29,414 nucleotides of DNA from Candidatus Bathyarchaeota archaeon (GTDB taxonomy: Archaea; Thermoproteota; Bathyarchaeia; Bathyarchaeales; UBA233). The notes below the pieces were generated by a model. That model had not been told where the DNA came from. It did no database searches and saw nothing but the letters and a program-made list of their open reading frames with translations. The stretch covers positions 1 to 29,414 of the forward strand of contig JARYMR010000005.1 in assembly GCA_029907045.1 (NCBI GenBank), in the 5' to 3' direction. The position numbers and the translations under genes were made by a program. Positions 15,291 to 24,337 of this stretch are shown piece by piece. How positions within the stretch are numbered: position 1 is the stretch's first letter; every line of letters begins with the position of its first letter.

Positions 15291-17264
15291 GTGAATACTA
15301 GGGTCAGAATATCGTTTTTATTATGTTATTTTTTGGTCATTGTAAATATATTCGGTTTAGCCTACCCTAGTTGCCACTATTGTGAAAGATACAAATATGT
15401 AGGCAAAAACAATTCAAAAGTTTTCTCTTCAATTCAAGAAGCGATAAATCAAGCAAACAACGGAGATGTTATTTTCGTTTCGCCCGGAATTTACTTTGAG
15501 AACATCGTTATTAATAAATCAGTTTCTTTGCGGGGGCTGAATCCAGAAACTACGATAATTGATGGTGGAGGATTAAAAAATGTAGTGTGCATTGTTGCCA
15601 ATGGTACAGAGGTTAGTGGTTTCACCATTAAAAATGGATTACACGGATTTTATGTCAGTAACTGCTCTTATATTAACATCACGTTAAATAAAATAGAGGA
15701 CAATAGTCGCGGAGTTTATTTGGCTGATTCTAAGTCTAATAAAATCCGCAAAAATAACGTAACAAGAAATAATATGCCCATCGTTTTACAAAATTCTCAT
15801 TATAACGACATTGTAGACAATATTTTATTTCACAATTACGGTCAGGCGCTCTCTCTCTATTATTCCAATGATAACGTTATGGTAAGGAATAGTATTACAG
15901 ATAACCCTGCTTTTGGCATTTATTTAGAGGGTAGCAGAACTAATATTGTAAAATGGAACAACATAGCATATGTATGTGAAGGAATACACATACAATCATC
16001 AAACGATAGTTTAATTGCGAGAAACACTGTTACAAATACTGGTCCTTATGCTATTATACTAGATTCCTCTAATAGGAACCATGTTCAAGAAAATCTTTTA
16101 ATAAATAATGAAATTGCGTTGCGGTTGTCAAACGCTCATTCTAACATAGTTTCAACAAATAATATTACCCAAAATAAGCTTGGGCTTTTCATTTCATGTG
16201 CAGGAAATAACACGATAAGAAATAATGTCATATCAAATAATTGGCCATTTGGAAATTTCGGATTATACGGTGAAAAGTTAGATGATTTCCTGAACGACAT
16301 TGATACCTCAAACAGCGTAAATGGGAAACCAATTTATTACCTTCTAAATCAGCATCACACCAAGTATTCTTCAAAAGATGTCGGGTGTATTGCTCTCGTT
16401 AATTCTTCTAACGTTATTTTGGAAAATCTTAACATCACAGGAAACTATCAGGCAATAACTTTAGCCTTTTCGCTTAACATGACTTTTAGAAATTTGCAGA
16501 TCAATAATAACTTTCAAGGAATCTACCTATCTCACACGAACCATAGCATAATTATGGGAAACTCATTCAGAGGAAACATTTACAACTTTTACATTCAAAA
16601 TTCTAACCATAATTCAATTTTCCACAATAACTTTTTTGATGGACAACTACTGGATTCCTCGCATTCTGAAAACTTTTGGGATTTTAACTACCCTATGGGG
16701 GGCAATTACTGGGGAGGGCTTCAAATTCAAGACAAATTTATGGGATTTTATCAGAATATAACTGGTTCAGATGGCATCAGCGACTCGCCTTTTTACTTAT
16801 ATGCTGAAAATTTTGATAAGTTTCCCCTGGCGGCACCTATTAAAATCTTTATAACGGATTTTTCAGAAGATCATTTCGCTTTTATTTCTAACTCCACTAT
16901 TTTAAACTTCATTTTTGCCCCGGCTGGAGAACCGTGTATATTTTTTAACGCTGTTGGATCTGTAGGGACTTTTGGTTTTTGCAGGGTTTCTATTCCCAAA
17001 AAGCTTTTGTGGGTTTCGGGTTCTGAATGGGAGGTTTTCATTGGCAATTGTAGCATTTTCTTTACAAAGGTTGAAGATAAATATTACACACATCTCTTCT
17101 TCCATTATAATCATACTTTAGACGCTTTTAGGGTTCAGGGAACTAATGTTGTCCCCGAATTTTCGTTTTCGCTTTTGCCGTTGATAATTGCTGTTTTATT
17201 TTGTGTTATATTCGTGATTATTAGGCTTCCAATTCGGCGATATTCCAATGATTATAGTTTGTAA
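15291..17264 (+). CDS. Secreted NosD-like parallel beta-helix protein with PEF-type sorting tail
   Basis: The 657-residue protein starts at GTG 15291, with GGAGG 10 nt upstream, and has a signal peptide to about residue 26. Residues 45-440 are right-handed beta-helix repeats rich in N-x-I/V turns, beginning with FSSIQEAINQANNGD, typical of NosD/CASH-type carbohydrate-binding or -cleaving proteins. Near residue 337 is the segment DIDTSNSVNGKPIYYLLN, shared with the 21049 gene. A C-terminal beta domain (about 520-615) precedes VVPEFSFS at about 620, a hydrophobic helix and a short basic tail, an arrangement like archaeal PEF-CTERM anchors. The protein is likely displayed on the cell surface. 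The helix has no catalytic motif I can identify, so the ligand, probably a glycan or protein, is unknown. Confidence 0.88.
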   Translation: MNTRVRISFLLCYFLVIVNIFGLAYPSCHYCERYKYVGKNNSKVFSSIQEAINQANNGDVIFVSPGIYFENIVINKSVSLRGLNPETTIIDGGGLKNVVCIVANGTEVSGFTIKNGLHGFYVSNCSYINITLNKIEDNSRGVYLADSKSNKIRKNNVTRNNMPIVLQNSHYNDIVDNILFHNYGQALSLYYSNDNVMVRNSITDNPAFGIYLEGSRTNIVKWNNIAYVCEGIHIQSSNDSLIARNTVTNTGPYAIILDSSNRNHVQENLLINNEIALRLSNAHSNIVSTNNITQNKLGLFISCAGNNTIRNNVISNNWPFGNFGLYGEKLDDFLNDIDTSNSVNGKPIYYLLNQHHTKYSSKDVGCIALVNSSNVILENLNITGNYQAITLAFSLNMTFRNLQINNNFQGIYLSHTNHSIIMGNSFRGNIYNFYIQNSNHNSIFHNNFFDGQLLDSSHSENFWDFNYPMGGNYWGGLQIQDKFMGFYQNITGSDGISDSPFYLYAENFDKFPLAAPIKIFITDFSEDHFAFISNSTILNFIFAPAGEPCIFFNAVGSVGTFGFCRVSIPKKLLWVSGSEWEVFIGNCSIFFTKVEDKYYTHLFFHYNHTLDAFRVQGTNVVPEFSFSLLPLIIAVLFCVIFVIIRLPIRRYSNDYSL

Positions 17265-17304
17265 AAACTTAAATTTTTGTTTTTGAAAATAATTATGGTT
17301 CTAT

Positions 17305-17895
17305 TTGTATCACAGGCAGAGTCGACTAGTTGGCATCCTTAAGAAGTTTTTATTTCCCTTATTGATGAGCATGTTCTTCTTATTTTTGGGCTTCTTTGGC
17401 GGCTTGGGCTATTACGTGCATGCTATTAAGGAAGTCTCTTTCAAGCCTCATAGCCAGCTGGGATATGCAGACGCTGTTTTCTTCTGTGATATTACCTATA
17501 ATCCAATTATCTACCCATTTTACTGGGTTATTGGTAAGGGCAAAATTGTTGGTAATTTTTCTGTTATGTATGTTCCTGAAGGTTACATGCCTGGCGAGTT
17601 TGGGGGTCCAATATGGGGTATAAAACCGGAAGAGCGATATGACTCGTACATAAATATGATGATCTCTTGGGGAACCTTTCCGAACCTGATTTTCCTCTTC
17701 ATTATATTCCTTAATATCGAGTTTTTGTGGGGGCGTTCCCTATACTGGGTGCTCTTATCAGGGGTTTTTGGTTTTCTCATATGGGAACTCTACGGCACTA
17801 TTATAGGTATTATAATTGGGGGTATTATAGTCCTATGGGTTTTTAAAATATCACCGGACAACATTATAAGGCGTCTTTGGCAATCCGTTTTTTAG
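17305..17895 (+). CDS. Membrane protein of unknown function, paralogue of the 19208 pseudogene
   Basis: The open frame gives 196 residues from TTG 17305; ATG 17365 (residue 21) is an alternative, and neither has a clear ribosome site. A membrane segment lies at about 15-37. It is followed by the external-looking block IKEVSFKPHSQLGYADAVFF (41-60) and YNPIIYPFYW (65-74). Two or three further helices span about 126-180, with the connecting motif SWGTFPN (121-127). I recognise no family. The same blocks recur in the broken gene at 19208-19859, showing that this is a duplicated local family. The gene lies 40 nt after the beta-helix gene and 22 nt before a small membrane protein, so the three may be cotranscribed. 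Confidence 0.7.
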   Translation: MYHRQSRLVGILKKFLFPLLMSMFFLFLGFFGGLGYYVHAIKEVSFKPHSQLGYADAVFFCDITYNPIIYPFYWVIGKGKIVGNFSVMYVPEGYMPGEFGGPIWGIKPEERYDSYINMMISWGTFPNLIFLFIIFLNIEFLWGRSLYWVLLSGVFGFLIWELYGTIIGIIIGGIIVLWVFKISPDNIIRRLWQSVF

Positions 17896-17917
17896 TAATT
17901 CTCACAAAACCTAAAAT

Positions 17918-18340
17918 ATGGCCTTTTGTCCTTATATGATGATGAAACGCAAAGAAAGGGAAGAAAAGATTGAAGAAGAAATTAAAATTCCGCTTTTCTA
18001 TAGGATTATTCTTAAAATTCCGAAGTTAAGTTTGGAAAGCTTTTCAGAGAATGAAAAGTTTCAAGGGATTTTTTGGGCTGCAATATTACCATCATTTCTT
18101 ATTTGCGAATTACTTTTCAACATGTTGCTTATAACAATGTTAAGTTTTCCTTTTAACTTTTTATCTATGATACTTGTAAATAGTGTAATTCTACTGCTTA
18201 TTCTGCGAATATTGGCTGAGCGAGCTTTGAACGGTGAGAAAGCCTATCTTAGCAAGGGTTTTGATTGGAATCCTGAGGAATCTCTGAAAGGTTATCTTTT
18301 ATTGATTCGAAAGAAAGATGAAGATAAAAAAGGGCAATAA
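17918..18340 (+). CDS. Small two-helix membrane protein, unknown
   Basis: The 140-residue product has a strongly charged N-terminus (KRKEREEKIEEEIK, about 10-23) and a hydrophobic pair of helices at about 52-77 and 81-100. It ends in a charged tail. No family is recognised. The start at 17918 is uncertain because further ATG codons lie at 17936-17943 and no ribosome site is obvious. It follows the previous membrane protein closely on the same strand and converges with the gene at 18355, with 14 nt between their stops. Confidence 0.6.
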   Translation: MAFCPYMMMKRKEREEKIEEEIKIPLFYRIILKIPKLSLESFSENEKFQGIFWAAILPSFLICELLFNMLLITMLSFPFNFLSMILVNSVILLLILRILAERALNGEKAYLSKGFDWNPEESLKGYLLLIRKKDEDKKGQ

Positions 18341-18354
18341 AGTTAACATTTTTG

Positions 18355-19050
18355 TCAAAATGTTCTCCTAGATTTTGGTCGTCTCTTTTTCTTCTGATAT
18401 TTGAATCCTAGTGTTGTAAAACTTAAACCTAAAATTATTGCCACACCGATGATTGCTTTGTTTGTGGTGGTTGCTGGAATTAAGGTTGTATATTCGTACC
18501 ATGCTTCCTTTACACTTACTAGTATTATGGTATCTTCTACCCCGTCGTCTAATCCGCGAAAGAATAAACAATATTTTTGGCAGTTATCAAGGTTTTCAAA
18601 TTGAAATTCGCTGTACCCTTTTTTGGGTTCCAAATACGTCTCTACATATATTTTGCAGGTGTTCCACACCGCTTCTTCCATTCCAAAAAATATTAGAGCT
18701 TCGAAATCTGTCTCATTAACAACTCTCAGGAGAACCTCAGACTTTTCTTTGCTATTTGGTTCATACAACATTATGCCTCCCGCCCAATATCCTGGTTTAC
18801 CCTGATTTGGAAGTGAAATATTGAAGCCAACCCAACCCCACTGCTTTCCTAACTTTTGGGCCTCTTCTAAAGTTCTGTTAAATGGTGGAACAGACACGAT
18901 TTTTTCCATAATCTGTATATTAAGATATTCGGCATAGACTGCGAACTCTTCAATCTTGCGGGGAACTTGAATATTTGCAGCTGTAGCCATGCCTACTATT
19001 AGAGATGGTAGAAGAATTGCTAAGCCAATCCACATTAGCAGTCTATACAT
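18355..19050 (-). CDS. Single-pass surface protein with N-terminal signal and C-terminal anchor
   Basis: The 231-residue protein has a signal peptide (about 1-24, MYRLLMWIGLAILLPSLIVG), an ectodomain of about 170 residues, and a C-terminal helix near 198-215 followed by a basic tail KKKRRPKSRR. This is a type I arrangement with most of the protein outside. No known domain is recognised. The aromatic-rich centre (KQWGWVGFNISLP, GYWAGGIMLYEP) suggests a beta-sandwich. The ATG lies 27 nt from a TATA box, so the message is probably leaderless. The 20142 gene has the same layout and the same position next to a plus-strand membrane protein. Confidence 0.75.
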   Translation of the reverse strand: MYRLLMWIGLAILLPSLIVGMATAANIQVPRKIEEFAVYAEYLNIQIMEKIVSVPPFNRTLEEAQKLGKQWGWVGFNISLPNQGKPGYWAGGIMLYEPNSKEKSEVLLRVVNETDFEALIFFGMEEAVWNTCKIYVETYLEPKKGYSEFQFENLDNCQKYCLFFRGLDDGVEDTIILVSVKEAWYEYTTLIPATTTNKAIIGVAIILGLSFTTLGFKYQKKKRRPKSRRTF

Positions 19051-19072
19051 AAGATTGTATGAGCCTAAGATG

Positions 19073-19082
19073 CCTTATAAGG
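19073..19082 (-). promoter_or_regulatory. TATA-like box giving a leaderless message for the 18355-19050 gene
   Basis: The palindromic sequence CCTTATAAGG is centred about 27 nt before the first base of the ATG at 19050. Archaeal initiation falls about 25-27 nt after the TATA centre, so transcription should begin at or next to the start codon. No ribosome site is present, which agrees with a leaderless transcript. Confidence 0.55.
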
Positions 19083-19207
19083 TTTTCAACAATTATAACA
19101 TGTTTATTTGTAAATGGTATTTTTGGGTTTTCTAATAATTTGGCAATCAAATTTAGGTTAGCTAAAAGATTAAATATCATTTGATGCATAATCAACATTG
19201 ATGACGC

Positions 19208-19859
19208 TTGGAAAAGTCTTTCAGACGTAAAAATTCTTATAAAAACGTTGCTAAAACGTTGGGTTTTGCATTAATTATGGCTGTTTTTCTCGTTTTTCTA
19301 GGTTTATTCGAAGGTGTGGGTTATCGTGTATACTCAGTAAAGGAAGTCTCCTTTGTCCCTCACACTCGTTTAGGCTACGCGGATGTCATCTTTCACTGTA
19401 ATGCTACTTTTAATCCAATTCTTTATCCCTATTATTGGTTGGCTGGTTATGGCAATGTCAACGCTGATTTTTACTTTCTATACACCACCGAACACCCTCA
19501 CTGGTTGATGGATACAGCAAGTGGTGGTCCAAATATGGAGGTAGACAGCGATTAGTATCCCTTTGGATGGCCACTTACCCCAGAAGAAAGATGTGAAACT
19601 TATGAAATATACGTGTTAACTTTTGGGGAACGTTTCCAACTTTATTGCACTGTTCCTTGTTGCGCTCTTTGTAGAGTTTTTGAAGATAAGAAAATTGTAT
19701 TTTGCAATTTTTGCGGGTATAGCAGGATATGCAATTGCCGATTTAACCGGAATGATGGTCGGTTTGGCGGTCGGTTTGCTCATTTTCTTTTTAGATTTGA
19801 AGTCGTCAAAAGTAAACAAATTTTTCATCAACTTATTGTCTTATTTATGGAAAGAGTAA
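19208..19859 (+). pseudogene. Broken paralogue of the 17305 membrane protein
   Basis: The first frame (TTG 19208 to TAG 19553-19555) encodes a membrane segment, then VKEVSFVPHTRLGYADVIF and YNVNADF-like segments parallel to the intact paralogue. After the in-frame stop the same frame continues with YPFGWPLTPEERCETYEIYV, matching the paralogue's GPIWGIKPEERYDSYIN. Near 19622-19640 the match passes through two more frames: WGTFP in one, then NFIALFLVALFVEFL in the next, which runs to the stop at 19857-19859. One nonsense codon and at least two single-base shifts are therefore needed. The following 282 nt to 20141 contain only AT-rich sequence with no gene that I can support. Confidence 0.8.
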
Positions 19860-20141
19860 AATCGTTATTTAAATCTTTTACTTCCATGACGAGATACGAA
19901 ATAGCTGTGCTACTTTCATCGATTCTTATCCATAACATCTAGCGCTTTTATATTTTTGGAACGCCAATGTGATTCTCGAAAGCGCTGGAGGTTTCGGTAG
20001 TAGTGCTTAAATAGTTATTTTGATAAGTTTCTTATGGTATATAAATTTCAGTTATAACAATTTTATGAATAATATGCGCATGTGTTATTATTGACATCGA
20101 AATAGGACATAGATTCTTGTATTGGTTTTTCAATTTTTGAA

Positions 20142-20936
20142 TTAAAGTTTTTGATGCTTCTTTTTACGCGATGTTTTACGTGGCGGTTGGCGGCTTTTTA
20201 AAAGAGCGATTCCGCCTAAAGCTATCGTTGACACTCCAACTGGTAATAGAAACAATGATTTGTAAGGATAAATTGTATCCTCCTTGCTTTTATATAGTCT
20301 TATCATGTGAGGAGGAGATATCGGATGAGGCCACAGTACCGTGTTGTTACTATCCGCTATTTTTTTATCCCTAACCCACTCTGGTTCCATAGAGAACGTT
20401 ATCCTATATACTCCATTTGTCTTCGCTTTTCCAAGATGAACAGCTCCCTTGCCATCTATTGTTCCAGCTTTAGGGTAATCTCCATCCAAACTTAAAGCTC
20501 CAGTATCATTTATTACACCAAAATAATCCTGAAAAATATTGGGAAATCCAGGATTTGAATACACGTAATAGATTTCAATTAGGGAGAATTTTTGATTTCC
20601 TATGTTCGTTACGTTTACTCTAAGTCTTTTGACATCTGAGAAATATTGAGTGCTATTTGGAGGCAAATACATTCCAGTCTCTGGCTCTAAGCTTGGTATG
20701 CCCCAATCATAGTTTGGCCACACAGCCACAATCATTTCCTCCCCCTCTGAAAAATCCCACTCAAAAACCATTTCATCCCATGAAATTTCCCATGTATAAG
20801 TCTCTCGATTAACTAACTCATTTATTATCTCCTTATAATCTATATTGTTATTTTTCTGCGAAAAATTGTATAATGAAAAAAGGAACAGTCCTAAGACGAT
20901 GAGAATTATGCCGCCAATTGCGAGAATTTTTCTCAT
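20142..20936 (-). CDS. Single-pass surface protein with N-terminal signal and C-terminal anchor
   Basis: The 264-residue protein has an N-terminal hydrophobic segment (about 4-22) and an ectodomain of about 200 residues rich in tryptophan, tyrosine and acidic residues (for example WEISWDEMVFEWDFSEGEE). A C-terminal helix lies near 229-247, followed by a lysine/arginine tail (KSRQPPRKTSRKKKHQK). It probably sits in the membrane with the ectodomain outside. Known domains were not recognised. The ATG at 20936 has a very strong GGAGGAGG ribosome site, unlike the leaderless gene at 18355 with the same layout. It diverges from the large beta-helix gene. Confidence 0.78.
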   Translation of the reverse strand: MRKILAIGGIILIVLGLFLFSLYNFSQKNNNIDYKEIINELVNRETYTWEISWDEMVFEWDFSEGEEMIVAVWPNYDWGIPSLEPETGMYLPPNSTQYFSDVKRLRVNVTNIGNQKFSLIEIYYVYSNPGFPNIFQDYFGVINDTGALSLDGDYPKAGTIDGKGAVHLGKAKTNGVYRITFSMEPEWVRDKKIADSNNTVLWPHPISPPHMIRLYKSKEDTIYPYKSLFLLPVGVSTIALGGIALLKSRQPPRKTSRKKKHQKL

Positions 20937-21048
20937 GATTCCTCCTCCAATAACTTATTCAAGGCGGGACTTAAACATTTCTAGAATATTCCAGTCGGCA
21001 TAAGAAAGTTTTAGTTTAAGAGATCAAATATTATGAACAAGGGGAAAT

Positions 21049-24000
21049 ATGAATTATAACAACTTAGCAACACTTATCCTAGTCACAACGGTGTTTTCGA
21101 TATTTTTCGTTAATCTTCCGATTGCAAACTGCACCAGCGAAATTATAGTGAAAGAAGGTGAAAGCATACAAGCAGCAATTAACCTTGCCCCTGCAGGCTC
21201 TACTATAATCATAATGCCTGGAAGCTACCGTGAGCGAATAGAAATTAATAAAACTTTAACAATAATCGGTTCAGGTAATAAAACTATCATTTCGGGTTCA
21301 GGAACATCCACTTGCGTAAAAATTTCAAGGGGAGTAACCCGCGTTGTATTAGCAAATCTGACCATAGATGGTACCGGTACATATAAATCAACGGGATTAT
21401 GGATACAGCAAAGTAATAACAACCAAATTAGGAACATAACAATAACAAACTTTTACAAAGGACTTAGAATCTATGATTCCTTACAAAATCTTCTACGAAG
21501 TGTAAGGATGCTAAATAACACTTATAATTTAGAAGTTTACGGTTTATACCTTTCCCATTTTATACATGATATTGACTCATCAAATACCGTGAATGGAAAG
21601 AAAGTTTGTTATCTTCTGAATGCTCGTGATGTCAAATTAACTGGTGACGCCGGGTTTGTTGCTATAGTTAACAGTACAAACGTCGTTGTAGCTGATATGA
21701 CGTTAAGCAATAATTTTTCAGGCTTGTTACTTGCATACACTAACGACACGTTTGTATCCGGCATTAATTGTACGCAAAATATTCAAGGAATTAGGCTTGT
21801 TAACTCTCATAACATAACAATAACGAATAGTTCGTTAACCTTTAACGAATGGTCAGGGATCTCGCTAGAGCCCGCTACAACATGTAAAATACATTCAAAT
21901 ATCTTTAAGTTTAATGAGCATGCCCTTTATCTCTCTTTTGCACCGTACATATTGCAAGTAACTACAATGGATAATGAAATTTTTTTGAACGAAATCTCCG
22001 ACAATGAGGTTGGGATATATTTCGATGAAGTTAACTTTAATAAAATTTACAATAATAACTTTGTCAATAATAGCATCGCCATCAAGATAGATGATGCCGC
22101 TGGCAACTTCTTTGTTCATAACAATTTTCTAGGAAACGCAAAGGACGTTGAAATTATTGCAACATCTTTTTCCAACGTAACCAATACTTGGGACTATGGA
22201 TACCCATATGGAGGAAATTTCTGGTCAAATTTCAATGAAACAGATAGCCATAAAGGGTTATTCCAAGATATAGATGGTTATGATGGCATACTCGACAAGC
22301 CGTATTCTATTGGATTCAACAATTTAGATAAGTATCCCTTATCTGGTCCAGTAAAAGCATTTCCCATCAACCATTTCGAGCAAAACCCCTTTGAAGTGTT
22401 TGGATTTTTTTCCGAAATTTTAGATTTCAATTTTGACCCAACGTTTTGTCTTGTCTCCTTCAAAATAGTGACAGATACGGCAAGTAGCTTTTGTAGAATT
22501 GGGATACCAAAAAATTTGCTTTGGAATGATAAAGATAAATGGGAAGTTTTGCTAAATGGCTCAAAAATTAGCTATGAAATTTTTTCATCTGCTAACCATA
22601 CTTTCTTATGTTTACTCTCATTAGAAAGTGGAAGTATTTTAGAGGTTAAAGTGTTGGGAACAGGAGCTGTTCCAGAATATTCTTTTACTAGCACCAACTT
22701 TATTATATTATTAGTTTTGATGTTTTCTATAATCTTGTTTATGTCAAAAGTCAATAAGAAAAGTCGAAACAAGCTTCTTGCAAAAAATTTGCTGATTGGG
22801 CTGTTCTTATTTATGGCACTACAGATATCCTTTAACGGAGTGTATGCTTCTGTTTGTTCAACACAAGGGGTTTTAATCGTTGGAGAAGATGGTTTTAAAA
22901 CAATAAGAGAAGCGGTGGAATACGCTTCAGATGGTGATAAAATACTCGTAAGGACGGGGATTTATAAGGAACAAGTGATAATCAATAAGTCGCTCGTATT
23001 GTGTGGCGAAGGTTTGGAAGCGACAATTATTGAGACAAATAGCACCATAGACGCTGTGGTTATCATCGCTGGTAATGTGAGCGTTCGAGGTTTTACTATT
23101 AGAAACTTTGGGGGACTGGCTTATTCCTGTGGAATTAGATTAATTAATGCTTCAAATTGTAAAATTGAAGAAAATTTAGTTGAGGAGAAATTTATTGGAA
23201 TTAGATTAGAAAATGGCTCGCGTGCAAATACCATAAAAAATAATGTTCTTAAAAACAATCATTATGGAATGTTTTTCATGCGTCGTTCAAGCGAGAATGT
23301 AATATTTAATAATTCTATACTGCACAGCGGTTGGAATGGTATAGAACTTGCATGGTATTCAAACAACAACATTTTTGAGGCCAATAACATAATCAATAGC
23401 GGAGCTTACGGTATAGAAATTCCGATATACTCACCATCCTACGGAAACATAATTTTCCATAATAATTTCTTGAATAATTCTTTGAATAACCCCTTTGGAA
23501 AACATGCATCCGACTTCTTCAATAACAGTTGGTATTTCAACGGCGAAGGCAACTTTTGGGATGATTATGATTTTATGCACGACAATGACAAAGATGGGAT
23601 AGGAGACCTTTGGTATTACATAAATGAGGAAAGGAAAATTTCCGATGATTTTCCGTTAATGGGCGAATTCTGCAGTTACAAATTTTTAAATGAAACTATT
23701 TCGGTAATATCAAGCTCCAAAATAAAGTTCTTAAACATAACCCTCTATAATGACACTTTAATATGTGTTAATGTTTGCTTATTTGAGGAAAGGCCTAACG
23801 GTTTCCTAAGACTTAACTTTCCCCCGAAACTTCTTACCAGTCTATCCTATCTGTCTTCTAACGGGATTCTTTCGATTAAAACGTGGTCTTCCACAAACAA
23901 TAATTACATTTATATCGAATATCCTAGCGGTGATAACCTAATTCGGATGTGCGGGATGACTGAAATTCCTGAATTTAATTCATCAACATTGTTTCCCGTA

Positions 24001-24135
24001 TTATTTAGTATTTTGCTCATTACAATCGTTGCTTATACATTAAAATTAAAGATTTGGAGTAAAAGTTTAAGTTGTTGTTCTTCAAATGTTCAGTTCACAG
24101 AATTAGGAGAAGGGTCATATGGAAGTTCTTTATGA
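21049..24135 (+). CDS. Double NosD-like beta-helix protein, head-to-tail fusion of two surface proteins
   Basis: One continuous 1028-residue frame encodes two complete secreted proteins. Unit 1 has a signal peptide (1-28), beta-helix repeats (35-380) including DIDSSNTVNGKKVCYLLN near 174-191, a beta domain, PEYSF at 542, a hydrophobic helix (549-565) and basic residues. A second signal-like segment follows at 580-600 (LLIGLFLFMALQ ending in VYAS). Unit 2 has beta-helix repeats (from GFKTIREAVEYASDGD), then EIPEF at 972 and a second terminal helix. Unit 1 is paralogous to the 15291 protein. The ATG has an AAGGGG site upstream. The unit boundary carries in-frame ATG codons (about 22720 and 22741) that might start unit 2 separately. 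Glycan or protein binding at the surface is likely; enzymatic activity cannot be read. Confidence 0.88.
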   Translation: MNYNNLATLILVTTVFSIFFVNLPIANCTSEIIVKEGESIQAAINLAPAGSTIIIMPGSYRERIEINKTLTIIGSGNKTIISGSGTSTCVKISRGVTRVVLANLTIDGTGTYKSTGLWIQQSNNNQIRNITITNFYKGLRIYDSLQNLLRSVRMLNNTYNLEVYGLYLSHFIHDIDSSNTVNGKKVCYLLNARDVKLTGDAGFVAIVNSTNVVVADMTLSNNFSGLLLAYTNDTFVSGINCTQNIQGIRLVNSHNITITNSSLTFNEWSGISLEPATTCKIHSNIFKFNEHALYLSFAPYILQVTTMDNEIFLNEISDNEVGIYFDEVNFNKIYNNNFVNNSIAIKIDDAAGNFFVHNNFLGNAKDVEIIATSFSNVTNTWDYGYPYGGNFWSNFNETDSHKGLFQDIDGYDGILDKPYSIGFNNLDKYPLSGPVKAFPINHFEQNPFEVFGFFSEILDFNFDPTFCLVSFKIVTDTASSFCRIGIPKNLLWNDKDKWEVLLNGSKISYEIFSSANHTFLCLLSLESGSILEVKVLGTGAVPEYSFTSTNFIILLVLMFSIILFMSKVNKKSRNKLLAKNLLIGLFLFMALQISFNGVYASVCSTQGVLIVGEDGFKTIREAVEYASDGDKILVRTGIYKEQVIINKSLVLCGEGLEATIIETNSTIDAVVIIAGNVSVRGFTIRNFGGLAYSCGIRLINASNCKIEENLVEEKFIGIRLENGSRANTIKNNVLKNNHYGMFFMRRSSENVIFNNSILHSGWNGIELAWYSNNNIFEANNIINSGAYGIEIPIYSPSYGNIIFHNNFLNNSLNNPFGKHASDFFNNSWYFNGEGNFWDDYDFMHDNDKDGIGDLWYYINEERKISDDFPLMGEFCSYKFLNETISVISSSKIKFLNITLYNDTLICVNVCLFEERPNGFLRLNFPPKLLTSLSYLSSNGILSIKTWSSTNNNYIYIEYPSGDNLIRMCGMTEIPEFNSSTLFPVLFSILLITIVAYTLKLKIWSKSLSCCSSNVQFTELGEGSYGSSL

Positions 24136-24337
24136 CAAATGGTTTTGGACAATTGTTATATCAGTTGCTCTCATAATTATAATACCCTTAATCGTAATTT
24201 GGATCATTTTTTATTTACCCCCTGAATTGAAACTTGTAGCGACGATATGTATAGTAATACTATGGGGAGTTGTCTCAGGATACAAAGATTGGGTTGTTTC
24301 AAAAAGGAAAAGTGAAGAGGAGAAAAGTAAGATTTAG
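24119..24337 (+). CDS. Small two-helix membrane protein overlapping the beta-helix gene
   Basis: The 72-residue protein starts at ATG 24119, 17 nt inside the end of the double beta-helix gene, with a strong GGAGAAGGG ribosome site 5 nt upstream. Overlap plus this site point to coupled translation. It has two hydrophobic segments (about 9-32 and 37-52) and a charged tail (SKRKSEEEKSK). No family is recognised. It may help insert or retain the upstream product, though that is only inferred from the overlap. Its stop abuts the stop of the convergent gene directly. Confidence 0.72.
   Translation: MEVLYDKWFWTIVISVALIIIIPLIVIWIIFYLPPELKLVATICIVILWGVVSGYKDWVVSKRKSEEEKSKI

Noticed and set aside
19073..19082. 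Palindrome CCTTATAAGG as an operator
   Set aside because: Its position 27 nt before the start codon is explained by a TATA box, which is often near-palindromic.
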